DNA from: Panulirus ornatus
Lineage: Eukaryota; Arthropoda; Malacostraca; Decapoda; Palinuridae
Length of the DNA stretch: 64,000 nt
Assembly (NCBI RefSeq): GCF_036320965.1
Contig: NC_092225.1
Coordinates: 53,369,868-53,433,867 of the forward strand
Reading direction: 5' to 3'
Positions 38,117-50,400 of this stretch are shown here, one piece after another (the stretch's first letter is position 1; each line of letters starts with the position of its first letter). The notes below the pieces were generated by a model. That model worked only from the letters and a program-made list of their open reading frames with translations, was not told the DNA's origin and ran no database searches. Made by a program: the position numbers and the translations under genes.

Positions 38117-39631
38117 TTACTTTGTCGCTGTCTCCCGCGTTTGCGAGGTAGCGCAAGGAAACAGACGAAAGAAATGGCCCAACCCACCCCCATACACATG
38201 TATATACATACGTCCACACACGCAAATATACATACCTACACAGCTTTCCATGGTTTACTCCAGACGCTTCACATGCCCTGATTCAATCCACTGACAGCAC
38301 GTCAACCCCGGTATACCACATCGATCCAATTCACTCTATTCCTTGCCCTCCTATCACCCTCATGCATGTTCAGGCCCCGATCACACAAAATCTTTTTCAC
38401 TCCATCTTTCCACCTCCAATTTGGTCTCCCACTTCTCCTCGTTCCCTCCACCTCCGACACATATATCCTCTTGGTCAATCTTTCCTCACTCATTCTCTCC
38501 ATGTGCCCAAATCATTTCAAAACACCCTCTTCTGCTCTCTCAACCACGCTCTTTTTATTTCCACACATCTCTCTTACCCTTACGTTGCTTACTCGATCAA
38601 ACCACCTCACACCACACATTGTCCTCAAACATCTCATTTCCAGCACATCCATCCTCCTGCGCACAACTCTATCCATAGCCCACGCCTCGCAACCATACAA
38701 CATTGTTGGAACCACCATTCCTTCAAACATACCCATTTTTGCTTTCCGATATAATGTTCTCGACTTCCACACATTCTTCAAGGCTCCCAGGATTTTCGCC
38801 CCCTCCCCCACCCTATGATCCATTTCCGCTTCCATGGTTCCATCCGCTGCCAGATCCACTCCCAGATATCTAAAACACTTTACTTCCTCGTTTTTCTCCA
38901 TTCAAACTTACCTCCCAATTGACTTGACCCTCAACCCTACTGTACCTAATTACCTTGCTCTTATTCACATTTACTCTTAACTTTCTTCTTTCACACACTT
39001 TACCAAACTCAGTCACCAGCTTCTGCAGTTTCTCACATGAATCAGCCACCAGCGCTGTATCATCAGCGAACAACAATTGACTCACTTCCCAAGCTCTCTT
39101 ATCCCCAACAGACTTCATACTTGCCCCTCTTTCCAAAACTCTTGCATTCACCTCCCTAACAACCCCATCCATAAACAAATTAAACAACCATGGCGACATC
39201 ACACACCCCTGCCGCAAACCTACATTCACTGAGAACCAATCACTTTCCTCTCTTCCTACACGTACACATGCCTTACATCCTCGATAAAAACTTTTCACTG
39301 CTTCTAATAACTTGCCTCCCACACCATATATTCTTAATACCTTCCACAGAGCATCTCTATCAACCCTATCACATGCCTACTCCAGATCCATAAATGCTAC
39401 ATACAAATCCATTTGCTTTTCTAAGTATTTCTCACATACATTCTTCAAAGCAAACACCTGATCCACACATCCTCTACCACTTCTGAAACCACACTGCTCT
39501 TCCCCAATCTGATGCTCTGTACATGCCTTCACCCTCTCAATCAATACCCTCCCATATAATTTACAAGGAATACTCAACAAACTTATACCTCTGTAATTTG
39601 AGCACTCACTCTTATCCCCTTTGCCTTATAT

Positions 39632-39632
<1 letters not shown>
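38114..39632 (-). mobile_element. RTE-like LINE copy G1, 5'-truncated
   Basis: Coding starts at KGDKSECSNYRGISLLSIP near 39630 and runs through VDQVFALKN, motif A, motif B and FADDTAL. A small deletion at about 38890 (in GEKLEEVKCF) shifts the frame; a TAT for GAT gives TLYRKAKMG. A TAG near 39377 breaks DLEKAYD. It belongs to the SGRPNWR/NWIDVVYRG subfamily but carries NMHEG, shared only with neighbouring copy G2. Confidence 0.92.

Positions 39633-39633
<1 letters not shown>

Positions 39634-39714
<81 letters not shown>
39634..39714. repeat. (TA)n microsatellite between two LINE copies
   Basis: About 40 TA units between the 3' tail of copy G2 and the 5' truncation of copy G1. Confidence 0.95.
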
Positions 39715-39718
<4 letters not shown>

Positions 39719-40480
39719 TATACTTTGTCGCTGTCTCCCGCGTTTGCGAGGTAACGCAAGGAAACAGACGAAAGAAATGGCCCAACCCCCCCCATACACA
39801 TGTATATACATACGTCCACACACGCAAATATACATACCTACACAGCTTTCCATGGTTTACCCCAGACGCTTCACATGCCTTGATTCAATCCACTGACAGC
39901 ACGTCAGCCCCGGTATACCACATCGCTCCAATTCACTCTGTTCCTTGCCCTCCTTTCACCCTCATGCATGTTCAGGCCCCGATCACACAAAATCTTTTTC
40001 ACTCCATCTTTCCACCTCCAATTTGGTCTCCCTCTTCTCCTTGTTCCCTCCACCTCCGACACATATATCCTCTTGATCAATCTTTCCTCACTCATCCTCT
40101 CCATGTGCCCAAACCACTTCAAAACACCCTCTTCTGCTCTCTCAACCACGCTCTTTTTATTTCCACACATCTCTCTTACCCTTACGTTACTCACTCGATC
40201 AAACCACCTCACACCACACATTGTCCTCAAACATCTCATTTCCAGCACATCCATCCTCCTGCGCACAACTCTATCCATAGCCCACGCCTCGCAACCATAC
40301 AACATTGTTGGAACCACTATTCCTTCAAACATACCCATTTTTGCTTTCCGAGATAATGTTCTCGACTTCCACACATTCTTCAAGGCCCCCAGAATTTTCG
40401 CCCCCTCCCCCACCCTATGATCCACTTCCGCCTCCATGGCTCCATCCGCTGCCAGATCCACTCCCAGATATCCAAAACTT
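39715..40480 (-). mobile_element. RTE-like LINE copy G2, 5'-truncated
   Basis: It begins at YLGVDLAADGAMEAEVD near 40475 and is open to the stop at 39904. It belongs to the RRGRPNWR/NWSDVVYRG subfamily with the C-homopolymer 3'UTR, and carries NMHEG as copy G1 does. Only the C-terminal domain and 3'UTR are present. Confidence 0.92.
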
Positions 40481-40943
40481 TTACCTTTTTATTTAGGGGA
40501 AGAGTTTAATGAAACCTGTCTGCTGCTCCTCACTTTAACATGCATATATCCAGAGAGAATACCTGAAGTAAAAGCTATGAGGTCCGTCATTACTAGAGCC
40601 TTTGGTACTGTAACTTATTTCTACTCATCATTGACCTCCCTTCATAGAAGTTATGAAATACGAAGATTAAAAGAAATAGATAATTTTGATAGCTTCTGTG
40701 ATGTGAACAGCAGGAGAAAATATTACAGCATCAGGATGTATATATGTAGTTTCTTATGTCTATGTGAAAGCTGGTTGGGAAAGTCTACAGCCGGTTCAGA
40801 AGAATTCAAGACTTAAATGAGCATGATTTTCGATCGAAATAATCACACACGGAGCTTCGAGACGGCGTAATCTTACAGGTTGGCTAGAGAGGGCTAAAGA
40901 CAGTGACCACTACGAGCCGCCCTGAAATCAGATGGTATTAATG

Positions 40944-40984
<41 letters not shown>

Positions 40985-41261
40985 TATAATTAACAAAAAT
41001 AGCGTATTGCAAAGAAAGTTGGTATTCTAACAAATGTGTATGTATACAGTAAAATACCGAGCTTGTCTTGCAGCACTTTATGTCACAATATAAAACACTA
41101 CGTAGTAGGAATGTTAATATTCGCTTGTTTTTTTGTAAATTCCTTCCTTGAGTACAAGCTTTGGGCACTGGTGATTAGTATTTCACATGTGGACTGCTCA
41201 TTCTATGCGTTACCAGTTCTTAAAGAAAAAGCTGACGAAGCTGTTTTGAAACAGGAGATTT
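40481..41261. other. Unrecognised spacer with (TAA)n
   Basis: No gene is seen. A (TAA)n tract of about 15 units lies at 40940-40985. Confidence 0.6.
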
Positions 41262-42711
41262 TTATTTATTTATTATACTTTGTCGCTGTCTCCCGCGTTT
41301 GCGAGGTAGCGCAAGGAAACAGACGAAAGAAATGGCCCAAACCCCCCCCCCCCATACACATGTATATACATACGTCCACACACGCAAATATACATACCTA
41401 CACAGCTTTCCATGGTTTACCCCAGACGCTTCACATGCCTTGCTTCAATCCACTGACAGCACGTCAACCCCGGTATACCACATCGCTCCAATTCACTCTA
41501 TTCCTTGCCCTCCTTTCACCCTCCTGCATGTTCAGGCCCCGATCACACAAAATCTTTTTCACTCCATCTTTCCACCTCCAATTTGGTCTCCCTCTTCTCC
41601 TTGTTCCCTCCACCTCCGACACATATATCCTCTTGGTCAATCTTTCCTCACTCATCCTCTCCATGTGCCCAAACCACTTCAAAACACCCTCTTCTGCTCT
41701 CTCAACCACGCTCTTTTTATTTCCACACATCTCTCTTACCCTTACGTTACTCACTCGATCAAACCACCTCACACCACACATTGTCCTCAAACATCTCATT
41801 TCCAGCACATCCATCCTCCTGCGCACAACTCTATCCATAGCCCACGCCTCGCAACCATACAACATTGATGGAACCACTATTCCTTCAAACATACCCATTT
41901 TTGCTTTCCGAGATAATGTTCTCGACTTCGACACATTCTTCAAGGCCCCCAGGATTTTCGCCCCCTCCCCCACCCTATGATCCACTTCCGCTTCCATGGT
42001 TCCATCCGCTGCCAGATCCACTCCCAGATATCTAAAACACTTCACTTCCTCCAGTTTTTCTCCATTCAAACTCACCTCCCAATTGACTTGACCCTCAACC
42101 CTACTGTACCTAATAACCTTGCTCTTATTCACATTTACTCTTAACTTTCTTCTTCCACACACTTTTCCAAACTCAGTCACCAGCCTCTGCAGTTTCTCAC
42201 ATGAATCAGCCACCAGCGCTGTATCATCAGCGAACAACAACTGACTCACTTCCCAAGCTCTCTCATCCCCAACAGACTTCATACTTGCCCCTCTTTCCAA
42301 AACTCTTGCATTTACCTCCCTAACAACCCCATCCATAAACAAATTAAACAACCATGGAGACATCACACACCCCTGCCGCAAACCTACATTCACTGAGAAC
42401 CAATCACTTTCCTCTCTTCCTACACGTACACATGCCTTACATCCTCGATAAAAACTTTTCACTGCTTCTAACAACTTTCCTCCCACACCATATATTCTTA
42501 ATACCTTCCACAGAGCATCTCTATCAACTCTATCATATGCCTTCTCCAGATCCATAAATGGTACATACAAATCCATTTGCTTTTCTAAGTATTTCTCACA
42601 TACATTCTTCAAAGCAAACACCTGATCCACACATCCTCTACCACTTCTGAAACCACACTGCTCTTCCCCAATCTGATGCTCTGTACATGCCTTCACCCTC
42701 TCAATCAATAC
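41262..42711 (-). mobile_element. RTE-like LINE copy H, 5'-truncated, 414-codon open RT
   Basis: It is open from the truncation at LIERVKACTEHQIGEEQCGF (42711) to the stop at 41464. All RT motifs are intact: PFMDLEKAYD, GLRQGCVMSPW and FADDTAL. There is no nonsense or frameshift mutation. It belongs to the RRGRPNWR subfamily. The tail ends in (TAAA)-like sequence at about 41262-41278. It lacks the endonuclease and any 5'UTR, so it could not act alone. Confidence 0.93.
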
Positions 42712-43036
42712 CTCACTGTAATTGTTATTTTGTTCTCTATCACATGCATTTTACTATGAATGTGATATGTTGCATTTTAGCAGTATGTAATCCAGTCTAA
42801 CGTCTTCATCGTGAGGTGATCACTCATACCTAAGCCAAAACTAACGAAGCATAGGTTAGACTTAGGTTAGTTGGATACTATCGGTTCATGCGACTAACAA
42901 GCTCACGAAACTCGCTCAACCGAGGAAAAAGGTCGTCGGCGGTGTAGCTGTTGGTGCTGCCGGGCTGGCCTGTCGAGACTGAGTAAACACACGGAGAAAG
43001 TGGCTCCAACAAACCACTTGGAAGATGTTAACAAAC

Positions 43037-43104
<68 letters not shown>

Positions 43105-43294
43105 CGCCATTGCAGTGCAGGGAATCATTTTAGAGCATAAGATTGAATACATTCATACGTGGATTAAGAGCCCTATATTATTATCATAATCTAAAACGAG
43201 CAAAACTTGACAGGTTAGCCAAGGTAATGCAGCTATGGCAGGGTTGGTCAGGAAGTTTTGCCTTGTAACGGCGCCGCCTGTACTTGTATTCTTA
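42712..43294. other. Unrecognised spacer with (TA)n at 43039-43102
   Basis: No gene is recognised. A TA tract of about 31 units lies in the middle. Confidence 0.55.

Positions 43295-43823
<529 letters not shown>

Positions 43824-43891
<68 letters not shown>
43824..43891. repeat. (TA)n microsatellite
   Basis: About 34 TA units between two 3'UTR fragments. Confidence 0.95.
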
Positions 43892-43893
<2 letters not shown>

Positions 43894-44078
43894 ACTGAAC
43901 CAGGGCATATGAAACATTCAGGGGAAACCTTGGAAAAGTCTATGGGAGCTGCTGGTTCCGGTGCATTACACATGACAGCTAGAGAATTGATTGATGTGTA
44001 TGGGGCCTTTTCTTCATCTGCTCTTAGCACTACCTCGCTAACCCAGGAAAGAGCGAACAAGTATGAAAGAAAAATATA
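43892..44078 (+). mobile_element. Old RTE-like LINE 3'UTR
   Basis: TGGACTGAACCAGGGCATAT, CATGACAGCTAGAGAATTGA and CACTACCTCGCTAACCCAGG are followed by GAACAAGTATGAAAGAAAAA. This older tail variant is intermediate between the young LINE tail and the tail of the short element. Confidence 0.75.
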
Positions 44079-44199
44079 CCCATTCATCTACCTCAGCAAA
44101 TGTCTACAATATTGCTCTTACTGGCTGACTAATTGATTTAGTATTGGTTATCATTTTTTCCACTAAGCAGACAGCCCACTTGTTTTCTGCTTCCCCTGT

Positions 44200-45560
44200 A
44201 TTTCGTTTTCTAATTTTACAAATTCTTCGGTTCATCCTCCTTCCATTACTTTCGAGTTTGTTCCCTGGGACAAATATTCACATATCTGACTAACAACAAC
44301 TCCCTTATACCTCTTTCCATTTTTCTTCCAACAAAATTCTCTACAATAATTCCTTTGAACTCTGCATTTTCTTCATAAAGCAGTACCCCTTCTATGATTC
44401 TTATTGCCTCTGTAAACGGTTGTTGCAATCCATTTTCCATCGCCCGCTCCTTTTTATATTCTGGGCACCACAGTAATATATGTTTTAAATCTTTTACATC
44501 TCCATCTCTCGATTTTTCATTTTGTTCCACACTTATGTAATATTATGGACGATGGTCTATTGCCCTATATTTTCTCATCTCCACTGTTTTCCTTCTTTGT
44601 TCTATACATTCTCAGACATGTTTTGTTCATGTTTTAGTATATTTTCTTTACCTTTCATTTTACTGCTTTCTTCATCATTTGTCTTAAATTTCCATACTTT
44701 ATTCGTTTTTTAGACAGTACTCAGTTCTTTCCCATCAAATTATCGATTCCGTTACTCTTTTCATATTTTTCCCTCCTTTTAAGATGCAGTGAAAACTTTA
44801 TATGTCCTTCTGCAATTCAGCCCTAAATACTTGTTCCTCCTATTTCGCCCGACTGTGTTGCCTCCTCTGCATTCCTTGGAGTCCTCTTATTTTTCTAGAG
44901 ACCCCATGAACTGTTCTTTGCAATTTGGTTAAGTTCAGTGCACTTCCCCACATTATTCCCGGTAGTGCTATGCTCTCCCAAAAATGCTCTTCTCGATCAA
45001 AATTATTGTGCAGCTTATGTTTTTTTTGTTTTTTTTTTTCCCAAAGGAAGGAACAGAGAAGGGGCTGGATGAGGATGTTTCCTCAGAGGCCCAGTCCTCT
45101 GTTCTTAACGCTACCTCGCTGACGCGGGAAATGGCGAATAGTATGAAAGAAAAGAAAAAGAATAGGTCAGCCATCTTTGACTAGTCTGCCACAAGTTCCT
45201 TTTGTCTTCTGAAGCAGTTTTTTATGCTGTTATTTCTATTCTCCAAATACTTGAGCTCAGTTGCTCTTATGTCTCCTGTACTCTGTACTTAGTCTTTCTT
45301 ATGTTTACAAGATGTGCTGTTATTCCCAGCATCTATCATATTTTGTATCATCTACAAAAGTAAAGCACTTTTATGTCAAATGTATTATCTTCCAAATTCC
45401 CTTCCTTACCTTCAAATATTTTGTATGTTCTTAGTTTAGAAAGTGTTGTTTCACTACAACCCTGTGTGACTCCACTAGTAATTTCACATATCGGATAAGT
45501 ATTGGTCGAGTACGTTATGATTTTCCTAAGTTTGCCATTACACAGTCAAATCATTGTCGT
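44200..45560 (-). mobile_element. Old LINE of a third type, interrupted
   Basis: On the minus strand the 45400-45560 side reads GVTQGCSETTLSKLRTYKIF with EGKEGNL, an RT motif B region. The 44870-45000 side reads like KAFLERIALPGIMWGSAL and KLQRTVHGVSRKI. At 44246-44530 an open C-terminus has VKDLKHILLWCPEYKKERA. This order is typical of decapod LINEs with a C-terminal CP-x-Y zinc-like motif. Frames are broken, and a short RTE-derived element lies inside at 45014-45168. Confidence 0.65.
45014..45168 (+). mobile_element. Short RTE-derived element inserted in an older LINE
   Basis: After a T run, CCCAAAGGAAGGAACAGAGA leads to GGCCCAGTCCTCTGTTCTTA, CGCTACCTCGCTGACGCGGG and GAATAGTATGAAAGAAAAGA. 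The 5' third is missing. It splits the minus-strand LINE at 44200-45560, so it is the younger of the two. Confidence 0.82.
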
Positions 45561-45599
45561 CAACCGGTTCCATCGAACCATTGCATGCTTTCGTCACAC

Positions 45600-45905
45600 A
45601 CTGGTCTAAGGTAACACACAGGTATTTGGTAACACAGAAGTCTTCGGTAACACACTGGTATTATGAAACACACTGATCTTATGTAACACACTGGTATTAT
45701 GAAACACACTGGTTTTAGGTAACACACTGGTATTATGTAACACAGTGGTATTAGGTAACACATTGGTATTTTGTAACACTGGTATTATGTAACACAATGG
45801 CATTAGGTAACACATTGGTATTAGGTTTCACACTGGTATTAGGTCACACTGGTATTGTCACACTGGCATTAGGTAACATCCTGATATTAGGTAAACACAC
45901 TGGTA
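45600..45905. repeat. 18-bp minisatellite, about 15 copies
   Basis: The unit is close to ACACTGGTATTAGGTAAC. Multiples of 18 bases keep frames open on the minus strand, giving spurious repeat peptides. Confidence 0.9.
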
Positions 45906-47499
45906 GTACTTGCGTGATGTGAAAAATCCATATATCCGATGCATCTTTCCCCGAGTTAGGCCTCATCCGGTCAGTCAACTCAGCATCCCCTACCTATCAT
46001 CAGCTCTTTGCTCGTTCTCTATCACTGCTTAACCAGCTCCGTTCTCTCTGTCCGTTTCCAAAAAGGAACTTCTCCCCTCTCTACACCTGACCACCCACAT
46101 CCCATGAACCAGTGGACCTCAAGGGCGCCCATTACGGAGAAATAGTTTCTCCCACACCGGCCACCACTTTCACTGCTCGCAGCCCTGCCATGGCTCGGAA
46201 CGAAGTCAAGCGCCGAGTCTGGAAAGCTGCAGTACCAGAGGCGGATCCAGGGGAAGAGGACCCCCCTCCCCTCATTTGGTCACTTTTTTTTTATGTCCCT
46301 CACCGAGTCTGAATTAAAATTACGACTTCTAGAAAGCGAAAATGATTTGGAGGTCAATGAAATATATATATCTTGTCTGTTTTTCTCCCAATCCTAATGG
46401 AGGGTGGAAGGTGGAGGAAACACCGTAAATTCCTTCTGCTCCAAGCGAGTACTCCTCGCCACATCTTTTGCTGCTGATTCGGGAGTACTTGGTACCCTCG
46501 GGGGCTGTTATACATCAGAGCACAACAGAAGCCCTAGCACATACTATCATATCCAGTCTAAAGCAATATAGCGTTGACATGAGCAAGATTCGAGGGTAGG
46601 TCTGTGACGAGGCTAGTGTAGCGTTAGCAGAGCAATTGTGAGTTTAGGGCAATATCAAGGCTGTGTTTCTAAGAGCACTGCCACTGCCACGTACTAAATC
46701 TCTGCATGATATCATCATGCAAGATACCCATTATCATTAAAAGTATGGCTGACATCAATGAAATTTTCAGTCTCATCAAAGAGAGAGGATATGTCCGAGA
46801 GGTTAGTGGAAGAGAAGAGCCTAAATCTCGCACAACACAACCTGAGAGCTCCTCACAAGACATTTTGGGTTGATCGGGACACTTGCCTTGACACAGTCCA
46901 GGAACTGCATCCCTTCACTGGTGACACTTTTGAAGGCATGGTAACCAGAGTGCTCCTCCTGTGCAAAAGAGTGGAGACAAGCGATGGCGATGAACAGCCA
47001 CTGGAGAAGTGGCCCTAGGACGGAGACACCAGAGTCAGAGCTAAAGGTCTCCTCACAATAATGAAAGCAACAAATGACAATACGATTAAGAGGGTTGGTG
47101 TAAGAGGAAGACCACCTGTGACATGGGGATATATTGTGGAAGACTATTGTAGGGTGAGAATTGATGGAAGAACATGATGAATGGTGTGCGAGGGAGGCAT
47201 ATAAGGACAGGGCTAAGTGGAAACTTTTATTGTGACCACTCGTTGAGTTCTCGGGGAACACGCATCAAAGGTAAACACACTCCGCTGCCAGTGGAAGGGA
47301 GGACTCAAGTAGTAGAGTAACGGTCCTTCCCGCGACCCCTGCAAATTTAAGATATACTGGTATGACTACACTTTATTGTGTGACTCTACTACCAGTGAGA
47401 GGGAGGGCTCAGGTGGTACTGTATTGGCCCCTCCCAATACCCGAGCTACCTCAGATAATATCCCATTCCCCTACACTTGGAGCATGCATCCATTAAGGT
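45906..47499. other. Mostly unrecognised; possible LINE 3' remnant near 47.1 kb
   Basis: No host exon is supported. The phrase GVRGRPPVTWG near 47095 is reminiscent of the C-terminal GRPxxxW of some LINEs. Two diverged copies of a GGGAGGxCTCAxGTxGTA phrase lie at about 47300 and 47405. A CAGAGGCGGATCCAGGGG at about 46237 resembles a DNA transposon end, but it has no partner. Confidence 0.35.
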
Positions 47500-50400
47500 A
47501 ATAGGCTCTTGACAGCAGCCTCCCAGGTTGGTGCAACCGTCCTGACTGTTGGTCTTACTTTGTCTCACCTATATGGGACTAGTGGGCTAGTCCTGCCAAC
47601 TTCTTATAAGCGATATACACCTACTCAAACCTCACTTATTTTCTCCTTTTTTAACATGATCATGATAGAGTCCAACATACCAATGGCCCCTTGTCTCCGG
47701 CATCTTGGGCTGCTAAGAATCTCTGGGTTTCCGCCTGACCCTACTGCTTATGAGAGGGAGAACACCATATTAGTACCGGCCTCATTCATAACCTTTTCCA
47801 ATCTGATATACTATTTTGAATCTTTTTCTATTCACTTTAGTTATACCAACATTAGCCTTTTTTTATATTTTCAGTTGTACTCTCCTCCCAGTTCAACAAC
47901 ATCACACCTGCAGCATTCCTCTAGTACCTTCAATCCCCAAACTTTTATGTTATCTGGCTCAAAGTCCATCTTCCTACTTCCACACTTTCCCATTATATTG
48001 CCAACCGCTCCACCAATTCTACAAATTCTATACCTTTCTCCGATTATCTAAACTCCAGCCACGAGACTAGCATCTTACCCGCAAATCGAGATCCTCTACT
48101 TAGGGGATATCGACATTCGCGATAGGGATGGTGAAGGGATTGAAGCCCTCACGCTCTCCCTTCTCAGTGATCCAGAACAACTTATCTCCCACACCATCCA
48201 TATTCCTGACCGTTGTCACCACTCTCCTAACATTTTGGATCTGTTTTTCACTAATCCTTCACGCTTTAACTACACAGTCTCACTCCCTATTAGTTCATCC
48301 GACCAAATTCTCATAAGTGTATGTTTCAACGGCACCTTCCTCTCTAGCAGCCCCTTTTAAACGTAAATATTGGCACCTCAACAAAGCTGACTGGAATAAT
48401 TTACGAAAATTCTTTTCTGGCTTTTCTTGAGTAAATTACTGGCTCATATGTGATGCTTTTGTCTCTGCCAAACACATAGCAGAGAACACTTGCGGGAATG
48501 GAAGCAAATATCCCCTTTTCTTCCACTCTATGTTTCAGCCTTTCCTATTTTGAGGCCATTCAGGCAAGGGATCAGACATATTGGACTTGGAAAAAAATCT
48601 TTCTCTGACTCCCATTCAGCATTTTTCATTGCCCGCAAGTACATTACATGTGAGGCAAAGCTTTGCAATACTCAAAGGAAGTGTGATGACCTCTCCTCGT
48701 CATCCACTGATAGGTCCTTCTGCGCTTTAGCAAAGGGCATTGCTAACAATTTCTGTCGCTCTACCTTTCCTTTACTTTTCCAATTTGACAGCTGTATAGC
48801 TATCTTTCCCATAGACATAGCAACTCTCTTTGGTTCCTGTTTCTCCTCTAGCTCCACCTTAGATGGCACATTTTTATTCATTCCCTGATGTTCCTACAAA
48901 TCTTAATGCTCCTTCTCATTATCTCTTTATGAAGTCTGAAAAACACTTCACTCTTTGAACATATGCAAGGCTTATGGTCCTGATGGCATCTATCCCTGTG
49001 TACTGAAAGAATGTGCCTCTGAACTTGCACCTGTGCTTGCTAGTCTGTTCAGTTTCTGTTTAAAAACCAGAACTTTACCTTCCTCTTGGGACTATATTGG
49101 TACATCTCATTCCTAAGAAGGGTGATCGTTCTAAACCCTCTGACTATCGTCTCGTTTCCTTGACATCTACCATAAACTTTATGGGAAAAAATAAGGAAAC
49201 AAATGGGGGACCTTACTCATTTTTAAGATATGTTAAATCCTCAGTTATGTTATGACCAAAAGTGTCATGGTGACCATAGAAAGAATGAGGAGTGTGAGTC
49301 CTTCTCCTCCATGTACTGCCCATCACATCACATTTCCTCAACTCCCATAACCTTGGACATCTTGAAGCTCACAGCCTTTTCCTTAAGGTGAGATCCACCA
49401 GCGATATTCTTTCCTAATCTACTAATGTCTGGTCATCATCCTTGAGAGATTATGGTGAATCCTGTATAGTTATCCTCAACATATCTAAAGCTTTTGACCA
49501 GGTGTGGCATTGGGGTCTCATCCCTAAACTTCCTTCTTTTGGCTTCCCTCCCTTAATTTGCTCTCTCATATCTATCTTCCTCTCTGGCCGATCTGTGTGG
49601 TCGTTGATGCCATTCTTCAGCAACAATGGTGTCCCCAAGGTTCTGTCCTGTCCCCTAAATTTTCTTTTCTTTTTTTTTTTTTTTGCTTTGTCGCTGTCTC
49701 CCGCGTTTGTGAGATAGCGCAAGGAAACAGACGAAAGAAATGGCCCAACCCACCCCCATATACATGTATATACATACGTCCACACACGCAAATATACATA
49801 CCTACACAGCTTTCCATGGTTTACCCCAGACGCTTCACATGCCCTGATTCAATCCACTGACAGCACGTCAACCCCTGGTATACCACATCGATCCAATTCA
49901 CTCTATTCCTTGCCCTCCTTTCACCCTCCTGCATGTTCAGGCCCCGATCACACAAAATCTTTTTCACTCCATCTTTCCACCTCCAATTTGGTCTCCCACT
50001 TCTCCTCATTCCCTCCACATCCGACACATATATCCTCTTGGTCAATCTTTCCTCACTCATTCTCTCCATGTGCCCGAACCATTTCAAAACACCCTCTTCT
50101 GCTCTCTCAACCACGCTCTTTTTGTTTCCACACATCTCTCTTACCCTTACGTTACTTACTCGATCAAACCACCTCACACCACACACTGTCCTCAAACATC
50201 TCATTTCCAGCACATCCATCCTCCTGCGCACAACTCTATCCATAGCCCACGCCTCACAACCATACAACATTGTTGGAACCACTATTCCTTCAAACATACC
50301 CATTTTTGCTTTCCGAGATAATGTTCTCGACTTCCACACATTCTTCAAGGCTCCCAGGATTTTCGCCCCCTCCCCCACCCTATGATCCACTTCCGCTTCC

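Noticed and set aside
45560..45815. Repeat proteins such as CYIIPVCY or LPNTTVLHNTSVLP
   Set aside because: They come from the 18-bp minisatellite, whose period keeps frames open.
46237..46270. DNA transposon end resembling CAGAGGCGGATCCAGG
   Set aside because: No inverse partner or target duplication was found within several kilobases.
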